Assembly (NCBI GenBank): GCA_027604505.1
Contig: JADIIX010000105.1
Location: 1 to 64,000 of the forward strand
Reading direction: 5' to 3'
DNA from: Gonapodya sp. JEL0774
Taxonomy: Eukaryota > Monoblepharomycota > Monoblepharidomycetes > Monoblepharidales > Gonapodyaceae
DNA: 64,000 nt
Within the stretch, counting starts at the first letter, position 1. The number at the start of each line of letters is the position of its first letter. Positions 56,376 to 64,000 of this stretch are shown here, piece by piece. Both the position numbers and the translations under genes were made by a program. Under the pieces are notes generated by a model, which was given only the letters and a program-made list of their open reading frames with translations, was not told where the DNA came from and did not search any database.

Positions 56376-58857
56376 ATGAGTTTGGCCGGCAAGCGCATGG
56401 ATAAAGATGATCGATCACTTTACAACAACCACATGATGGCACCCTTGGGCCCACGACGCCGGCCTCAGTTTTTGGTGACATGTAATAACGTTGAGCTCAC
56501 GCAGCTGCCGTTTCTCACGGGGCTCTATTATCTCAAGTGGAAGATCAGGACAATCGGGGGTGGAAGCGGAAAGTCCCCAAAGTGAGAATCCAACAGCGAC
56601 AACGGGGTTTTATTTAGAGAAATATGGCGGCTGATTGTGTGCGCCTGTGGAGGATGCAGAACACACGCTGACATTTCTTGCTTGCCATTCCCCTTTTCGT
56701 CAACTTGAAAGAGTGTCCCCGATCGACCACACAGTGTCATGGACGGGATGGAGTCTCTCCTCCCACTTTAGCACTGCAGTCGGTCGTGAGTCGCTTTTGC
56801 TTCCAGCTGAGCTCTGCATCACTGTCAAGCAGGAACTCAGTGAGAGCAAAATCGTTCTGGGCGAGGTCCGTCTCAATCTCAGCTGCTTCGCAAGGAAGGG
56901 GCCCGAACCGATAAAGCGAAGTATGCTACTACAGAGCTCTAGGATTAATACGTTCATCAATGTAAGCAGTCGTGCGGAAGGGGGTTCATCACCGCTCAGT
57001 GCCTGATCAACAGAATGATACAACCAACGCGAAGTTCTCCATCCACGTCGACCTCGTCGGTAACAGTGACGTAATATTTATTGCACCACCGCTTTCGGCG
57101 CTTACAAATGCGTGGCAGGAGCACAATGGGTCGGATTACGAGGAAGAGATGGTTGGGGAGAACGTGAGTAGCATGGTAACGGACATGGCGTTAATGTTGG
57201 TGCGCAAGAGAAAACGAAATAGAGCCGACGACAAACGCGTTTGAGGGTGGGCTGTTGTTGGTTATCGTGCAGTTTCTCGGAATCGGACAGGAGTCACGGC
57301 TTTCTCCAGGTGATGCTGAAAGCACCGGACTTTTTCAAACGGTGTTGCCGACGTGACTGAAGATACTTACCTGTTCTGTATGGACAACGGTTATCATTTC
57401 ACTGGGTGATTGTACTTGCATCCAACACTATTTCCGCTAATGTTGTAAGGTCCCAGGCCCTCCCCTATCATTTGGCTTGTCCTCGACGCCGGTGCACCGC
57501 GATTCGTTATCTGGGCAGAGGTGAGTTGCTATTGACTTAACGGAGTGGCGCTATAGTGTGAATCAAATGTAACCTTACCACCGCACCTCCTGCACCTGAT
57601 GTTGCTATTTCTCAATCACTGAATGCTCCGTCAACTCACTCAATGTGTAGCTCCCCAAGCAGTGTCCCATCTCCCCTCCCCGGGCGCCCTCGCTCGGCCA
57701 CCACAAACTCGACTCACGGGAGCACGAAATCCAAAACCTTGAGTCCCTACAACGTGCCGAGCAATTCTCCGCTGTCGAGGTCCGCGCAAGCCGCTGCCAA
57801 TGCTGCCCTCGCTGCCATAGCCCATGCCAACGCTTCCATGGCCCTCTCCACAGGAGGTGGAATGGAGTCTAATGGACTTGCGTCTCCCCCGTCGGCGGTA
57901 TCGGCGAACAGTGCTGCGACGTGGTCTTCATCTACCACATCCCCGATTCCAATCACGCTAACGACGCCATCATCGAGTGTTCCCCCAGTGGCTCTCTCGG
58001 CGGGCTCCTCCTCGGAATCCATCGGTGCGGGAGGGTCTGCGCTCGTGGTCGGTTTGTCGTCGGGGGGTACTCCTGGGAGTCGGACACCAGGGGATGTACT
58101 GAGTGAGCTTACACCCTCAAAAGTGCAAGCGTCGGTTCCGTCTATGGCGTCGCCATCCTCCGTGGGATCGGGATCTCCAAGCATATCCAACTTGCATCAT
58201 CAGCAGGCTAGTTCACAGCAACAACAGCAGGCGAAGAAAATCCTTTCCTCAGCGTCGTCGGCAGCATCTTCGGCGGTATCGGCATTGTATGCCGCGGTGG
58301 GGGGTCTTGCGGGCGGGTCAGGTGTATCACCAGGGATGCCAATTGGAGGACATGGAGGCAATGTGGGCGGGGCAGGTGCCGGTGGAAGCACGGGTATGGT
58401 TGGGCATGGGGGTTCTGTGCGTCCAGAAGAAGTAGTGGAGGCAGTGTTTGCAGAGTTGGGAATGGAATGGCCCAAGGTTCGTGGTGCTGCCAGTAAAGAG
58501 AATGGAGTTAGCGCGGGTACGGTGGGGTCAACTGATGTGGCGAATTCGTCAACCTCGACGGCAACAACTCGTGGCAGCTCCGCGAATGTTGTGACTAAAT
58601 CCTTGCAATCCCTCGTTCCCACGAAGGACCAGGAAGCATCAGTGGACGAGAATGACCCTCCGGGAAAATTTGTTTGGAATGGGAACCCTGACGGTTTGCC
58701 GAGGTGGTCACGGCTAGATCGGAACGTGTGGAGAGAGGACCGAGAGCATTGGGCGTATGTGCCCCCTGTGGACAAGGAGGAAGACGAGGACTTACCGGCT
58801 TTGCTTAAATCAGGAAGCGGATTGAAAAGGTTTGGAGTGGTGATTAGCGGTCAGTGA
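56376..58857 (+). CDS. NT-C2 domain protein with long low-complexity tail
   Basis: Peripheral membrane or trafficking-associated protein of the EEIG1/EHBP1-type NT-C2 family. Five exons join in phase: 56376-56581, 56712-56961, 57035-57163, 57450-57520 and 57651-58857 (about 620 residues). The N-terminal C2-like domain shows FLVTCNNVELTQLPFLTGLY and LKWKIR, then VSPIDHTVSWTGWSLSS, ELCITVKQELSESKIVLGEV and INTFINFSIHVDLVG, the usual strand order. The rest is Ser/Ala/Gly-rich with a poly-Gln stretch (QQASSQQQQQAKK). Near the end come two ordered-looking patches: RPEEVVEAVFAELGMEWPKV, and FVWNGNPDGLPRWSRLDRNV with HWAYVPP. Start choice: the ATG at 56376 directly precedes the domain. Confidence 0.78.
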
Positions 58858-59034
58858 GACCAGCTGACTTTCTGATCTGAAGCAGAAAGCGCTCTTCTAT
58901 GCAATATTCTTTAGTCTTTCTCGTATTTACATTTTGTGAAAGTCCTTTCCACAAACGAAACTGTGTCCAGCCCCAGCAGCTTGCGAATATATTGAGTTCT
59001 GTCCACGAATCTGCCTCCCCCAACACCGCGAGTG

Positions 59035-61933
59035 ATGACTTCACAGAAAATAGCATGGGTTCGCAATGCGAGTGGCCGCTATGCATCGCGTGACAGGGTC
59101 GCAGCGGACTTGGAGGCCGCAATGAAAGCTTTCCCACACATGCAGCCGGCACTGGAGACTCCCTTGCGTGAGTATCGGCAGAACGCTGAAACACTCGGAA
59201 TACCCCTTTGAAAGGGTCGGAGAATTGAGGGTGAAAACGTGGACTTTTGGGCGACGTGGCCTCGTAATCCTGTTTCCAGGCTCGCGACAATCCACATATA
59301 AATCGTCCTTCTCCTTGGTTTGACCGACCTCTCTGTTTGGTGTTGCTGATAGCCCAACCTGATCCCCATGCTGGATTCGAAATGATCAAACTCGACGGCA
59401 CCATTCCCGTGTTCTGGAGAACGGATTCGTTCAACGTCCCCATCGTTCTTTACGTGCCGCCAACCTACCCGCAAGCTCCCCCTAGGATCAGAATCAAGCC
59501 CACGGCATCTATGCAAATTAGAACGGGCCCTGCAGTGCCCCACGAGTCGGGCGAGGTGGTCATGCCATACCTGGTTCAGTGGTCACAGCAGAGAGAAGTG
59601 AGTTTCGCGAAGAGACTCAGGGTGACGCTACACTGGGACGCTGGGGCATGAAGAACGAAAATTTTTCTTTGAGTTAGAGGGTGTCTCGGTGGTGATGATC
59701 TATCGAACAGCTGAGGAGATGGGCGACATCCACTCTACCCACAACACGTACCAACAGAAGTCCAACCCCGATGCCAGAATCTCAGCTTTTTCTCACATCA
59801 TGCGCATATTGCAATGTGCTTCTATCATTTTCGCGAGGTTATTTGCCGAATCCGAAACTGACTATTCGACACCGACCATCCAGCCCCCACCCGCTTATCC
59901 TGCCAGCCCACCCCGCCCACCTCCCGCTCCTGCACCCATGCCCCCTCAATCATCGCCTATTGTTGAAGCACTTCGCTTGGCCAAAGCCGCGTTCGAGCAG
60001 CAGATTCCCGTTTACACGAAGAGGAGCAATCCCCAAGTAAGTTTCTCGTGTGTTAGTAGGGATGAGCGTGCCAGTTGATGTGGCGGGAACGATGGGGGAT
60101 ACTTTACAGGAAGCATCAAACATGAGTTTTCCTCGGCTCCAACAAATCCATGAAATCTATTGAAGTAAATTCTCTTTTTCATGAATGATTGGAGCGGGAG
60201 AATTTCTTGGTGTCTTCCTGGGCGAAAATGCAGCCGTGCCTGCATACCGAGTCCATCGTTATGCTTGTGATGAATGATGGAATCGGGTACCAGAGTGACT
60301 GAAGCAGCTCCCACACGCCGTCGTGTTTTGAATGTTGGTTGTTCTAACACCCTCCTCTCAGCCTGCACAGCCCTCCCAACGCTCCAATCCGCCACCTCCT
60401 CAAGTAAACCAACCTTCTCAGCCTCCTCCGCCTGCGCAACCCGCACCCCTGTACCCCTCAAACCCTGCGAACCCCTCAAATCCCCCTCAAAATTGGGGCC
60501 AACAGCAACCTCCTCCACCTAACCAAGCACCTTCTCAACTAGGTGCGCGGCCAACCATGTTACCCCAGCCACAACCTACATACCCGCGGCCAGACATCCA
60601 GTACCCACAGCAGCCTTTCACGAGTGCCACTGGCCCCGCCCTACCATCAAATCGACCTGTGCTTGGATCCGCTTCAGGACCTTCCTTCCCAGCGTACCCT
60701 CCCCCGCCACCTCACCTCCAACAGTATGACATCAGGCCAATGTACCCTGCACCAAACGCAAATCCCCTACCAGAACGACGTCCGCCACCTCCGCCGCCAC
60801 GGGTCCCGACAAGTGGCTCGGGCGGTTCGACCCCAGAATTGAACGCGCTTCCCCAACCGCCACAGAGCCCCCCTCCCGGTCCTGCCGCCTACTCTCGGCC
60901 GAACGTTTCCAATTACGAACCCCTCTCAGCAACTGGATCCGCACCTGGTGTCCTCGGACGTCGCCCTGCACCCCCACCCCCTATGTCAGACCGCTCCCGA
61001 GAGCTGAGGGAAGTCGTTGCGGAAAGAGTGAAGAGGAGAGCGCTCCAGGTTGCAAAGCAGGCGGATATGATGGCTAGACAAGCCTGGATCGCGGAGGAGG
61101 AGTTGAAGAAGGTACGGGAGAAAGTGAAGGCGATGGAGGATGTCGAGGTGGGTTCTGTGCCGAATGGCTCTGTGGGAGATTTAATGCTGGAATTTTGAAA
61201 CGCCAATTACATTTGGAGATTGTTGACTCCAGAGAAACGATTTTGCGCGTTGTCTAACACCATCGCGGGAGAAACTTTGGGGACTGAAGCCCACATCTTG
61301 ACATCTTCTGAAACCGTCAGCCAAATGATTTACTCCTCCAACTCCCGAACCACAGAAACGCGCTCTCGCCAATAGTCAAGTTATTCGGAGCGCACTCCCA
61401 CCTCTCTCCCGACTTCTCGCCACCGTGGCCACCCTCCTTGTAGACCCAGATGATGTCGTTCTCGTACCTACGCCGTTGCATGCTCAGGCGGTCGATCTCG
61501 TGGCGGAAGATTGGGCGCTGGAGGATACCATGGTGCAGGCGCAAAGCTTAGTGGGTAAGGTAGATGGCGGAGTTGGCTTGGTATTGAAGGTGAGTTGAGT
61601 AGTGGGAAGGGGAAAAGTGTGGATAGCTCGCTATACATGCATGGTTGTGTTTTGTTCTTCTTCTGAGTTGGTTCTCCCCCTTTAATGCACACGTATTTGT
61701 GTGCATATTTTTTAGAAACTTCGAGAGCTCGCTAAGGAGCAATTTGAACTCCGAGGTGAGAACATTTAGTGGTGACGACGCCTTTTGAGAATCCGCTCAA
61801 TCCCTTCTCGACAATCTCTCCCTGTCTGAATGCCGATCGTTCACAACGACCAGTGCTCATGGAGAGGTGCAAGGAAGAGTTGGTGGCACACGCCGGACAG
61901 GCATCTGTTCCGAGCCAAATCGGTGTGCGGTGA
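59035..61933 (+). CDS. VPS23: ESCRT-I subunit Vps23/TSG101
   Basis: Recognises ubiquitinated cargo on endosomes as part of ESCRT-I. Seven exons join in phase: 59035-59167, 59353-59597, 59758-60036, 60362-61147, 61356-61589, 61716-61755 and 61854-61933, giving about 598 residues. The UEV domain shows LDGTIPVFWRTDSFNVPIVL, YPQAPPRIRIKPTASMQI and GEVVMPYLVQWSQQ. A very long Pro/Gln-rich linker follows (about residues 230-430). Next is a coiled-coil stretch (RELREVVAERVKRRALQVAK). The C-terminal steadiness box has PLHAQAVDLVAEDWALEDTM, then KLRELAKEQFELRVLMERC. All parts of a normal TSG101 are present; the Pro-rich linker is longer than in yeast. Confidence 0.93.
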
Positions 61934-62527
61934 TCTAAATCTGACACCCCGAGGAATCGGAGGCAGCCAACCGCCACACGCTGTCGAGATGTTGTTCGAC
62001 TCCAGGAGTTCTGGGATTATTATGTATCCAGGTAGCATACGAGAGAGTTCCACCGACAAAGATGCGAGACGAATTGTGAGAGTGCATGATTCTGTCGCTA
62101 CTGATATTGTGCGCAAAATGAGTCCGGAAACTACTATCGGTCGTACACATCTTGCAACTTAACTCTATTGACAAAATTTCCACTTGTGGATTGGAGTTGC
62201 AAAGGCGAGTACCGCGAGCGCCGAATACAATATTGTACCACGACACCGACTCAGTACCCAATCACTTCATCCAGAGATTACCAGGAGAATCGTAAGTATA
62301 TATATGATACTAAGTACAGTACGCAATGAGGTATTACTGTGAATCCATCAGCAGCTTATAATACGACTTCTAAAACAAGAATAAATAACAACAACGAATC
62401 AGGCTGAACACCGTAAAATTGGGGGTGGTTATACCCCTCAGGTCCTAATTGCTCGTCCATTCCGATAAGTAAACTTGCCGCCTCTCCCAGTTTCACCACA
62501 GTTCACGGAGCTCCCAACCGTCGCCGA
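61934..62527. other. Intergenic between convergent genes
   Basis: Spacer between the 3' ends of VPS23 (+) and the second CE4 gene (-). Nothing coding was recognised. Confidence 0.45.
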
Positions 62528-64000
62528 TCATCTGTAGCACGCTCGATGGAGACACCTATCCATTGTTACAAATCTCCACCCTCCTGCTGCACGAATCGCG
62601 GCTACGGCTTGCGTGATTATGTCATTAATAATTGGTACCTGGCAAAGTGGGACAGATTCTCAAACGACAGGGAAGCAGAGGCATCTCTCGTTGATCACTC
62701 ACAACATCATGATCGAGCGAGAGAATGTTGCCCCTACAAGTCATTAAGCCACACGGCATAACGGTGAGCGCAGATGTGACGACAATTTCTTTCATTCGCC
62801 GTACTCACGTTGCCGGATTTGTGTTCCGAAGAGCTGCTTGAAAAACGGCGACGCTCGCTTGAACATTCGTAGGATTATTCCAGTCTTGACAGTTTGAACG
62901 ATGAGTAACGTATGCTCTTCGCTGCTCCTTTGAAAGGCAATCCCCCACTCAGAACTCACCACCTGTGTCTTGGTTCCATATCACCATTGCCCCATACCCC
63001 ATGCCAGACACAATGCTCGTGATACGACTGTCGTATGCACCCTACTCGCCGTCGGCCCAAATGAGATGACGATGCCGCTATCTATTTACTTAGTCTCTAC
63101 TCACATAAGGTGGTCGGAAAAAGTTCGGCCTTCTCCCAATCAGTCGTTGAAGCGCCTCTTCCACTTGTGCTAATTGGGAACGCACTCCATCTTCAGTCAA
63201 TGTAAGGAGGTTAACATGGTTCCAAGTGCTAGCATTGACGAGTGGGGGATAAGGGTGGGGGGCAGGGGGGGTAAAGGATGGTGAGAAAGTCCGGAAACCG
63301 TGGAACTGTGGCTTTGAACAGTTCGAAATGTGTGGCGACCGTTGACTCACTGTGATGCAATGCAGTGTCCTGAATTGTGGGCGCGCTGTACCATGCCACC
63401 ATAAAAGGGGTCGTTTAGGTTTCCTTGATTGTTTCCATTCTGTGGAGGGGCGTGCGCATCAGTTCCGCTACAACAACATTCGATATGAGCTCCTCTCACC
63501 ACAAAGAACGTCGCTCGAACTCCCAAACGGTCCAAGAGATCGAGGAGGCCCGGTGTGAACCTCCCGGGACCATCTTGAGGGGGAAGGGAATTGATAGTTT
63601 GAGTTTGTAAGTAGGAGAATCAAAGTGATTCAAGTATTCAAGTCATGGCATGGCAAAGATTCTCATTCACTCACCATCAAATGTGAGAGCAACCATGCCC
63701 GGTTCGACACACGAATACGCAACGCCTATTGAAATGCCGTACTCAGATGGGTTACAATCATCCGGTAACTGGTGTTCATGTACTCACCAAATCCAAGAAA
63801 CGGTCCATTATATCCCACACCTTCACCTGACGAAGGGGGAGGGGGAGGAGGGGGGGGAGGAGGGAACCCAGGAGCCCTCGTCGTCGTTCGAGGAGCAACT
63901 GTGGATGTTGCGGTGGTCGTGGCCGTCGAGGTCACCCGAGTTGTGGTCGTTCGGGTTGTCGAAGAGGTCGTGCTTCAAGCGAATTTGGGTTTTCGGTTAA
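62528..64000 (-). CDS. CE4 polysaccharide deacetylase, 5' end beyond the window
   Basis: Paralogue of the CE4 gene at 44172-46186. Exons seen, reading leftwards: ~63977-63788 (Thr-rich then poly-Pro stalk), 63725-63675, 63573-63500, 63439-63351, 63228-63105, 63041-62960, 62884-62809, 62733-62703 and 62638-62528 (stop). All join in phase. Spliced motifs: MVALTFDDGP, GHCIASHTWNHVNL, FFRPPYGAYD, MVIWNQDTGDW and NILSLDHD. The zinc-binding Asp-His-His set is therefore intact. Motif 4 has Gln-Asp-Thr-Gly-Asp-Trp where the other copy has Tyr-Asp-Thr-Asp-Asp-Trp. The anchor or signal peptide, if any, lies right of base 64000. Both genes end with a matching W-R-F-V-x-M-D-x-C...CYR tail. Confidence 0.88.

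Overview
The window is eukaryotic: nearly every recognisable protein is split by short GT..AG introns (mostly 55-130 nt, donors GTGAGT or GTAAGT). The gene set points to a fungus, most likely an early-diverging zoosporic (chytrid-type) one: a VTC1-like polyphosphate subunit, F-box proteins, an Ssh4-like SPRY adaptor, Vps23/TSG101, CE4 deacetylases, a large pectinase and Cache-domain membrane sensors. The lineage is inferred from gene content only. Genes lie on both strands. I saw no rRNA, tRNA or CRISPR array.

Layout. 1-10 kb: 3' truncated cytochrome P450 (-), VTC1 (+), Cache sensor A (+), an acidic protein (+) and a crotonase-type enoyl-CoA hydratase (+). 10-16 kb: a head-to-head pair of paralogous F-box/Cys-rich genes, a multipass membrane protein (-) and a type I membrane protein (+). 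16-22 kb: TPR protein with a J-like tail (-), glutathione S-transferase-like protein (-), GNAT acetyltransferase (+). 22.3-31 kb is very GC-rich, full of G/C homopolymers and contains a 10-N assembly gap. It carries an MFS transporter (-), a Ty3/gypsy chromovirus remnant and a homocysteine S-methyltransferase (+). 31-44 kb: weak glycosyltransferase-like coding (-), an F-box/LRR protein (+), an Ssh4-like SPRY protein (+), Cache sensor B (+, paralogue of A), then a gene-poor stretch.

44-64 kb is dominated by wall-active genes. A membrane-anchored CE4 polysaccharide deacetylase (+) and a second, 5'-truncated CE4 gene (-, right edge) lie either side of one 8.9-kb minus-strand gene. By phase-consistent splicing that gene encodes signal peptide, two copies of a ~40-residue two-Cys module, Ser/Thr-rich linkers, two GH28 polygalacturonase domains and two CE8 pectin methylesterase domains. 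One secreted polypeptide would then remove methyl esters from pectin and cut the exposed backbone. Its two GH28 domains share a 338-bp block that is identical in sequence, which suggests recent gene conversion. Between this gene and the right-hand CE4 gene lie an NT-C2 domain protein and Vps23/TSG101.

Exon boundaries were derived by eye from splice consensus and reading-frame continuity. Those given as numbers are the ones I could make phase-consistent. Others are stated to be unresolved.
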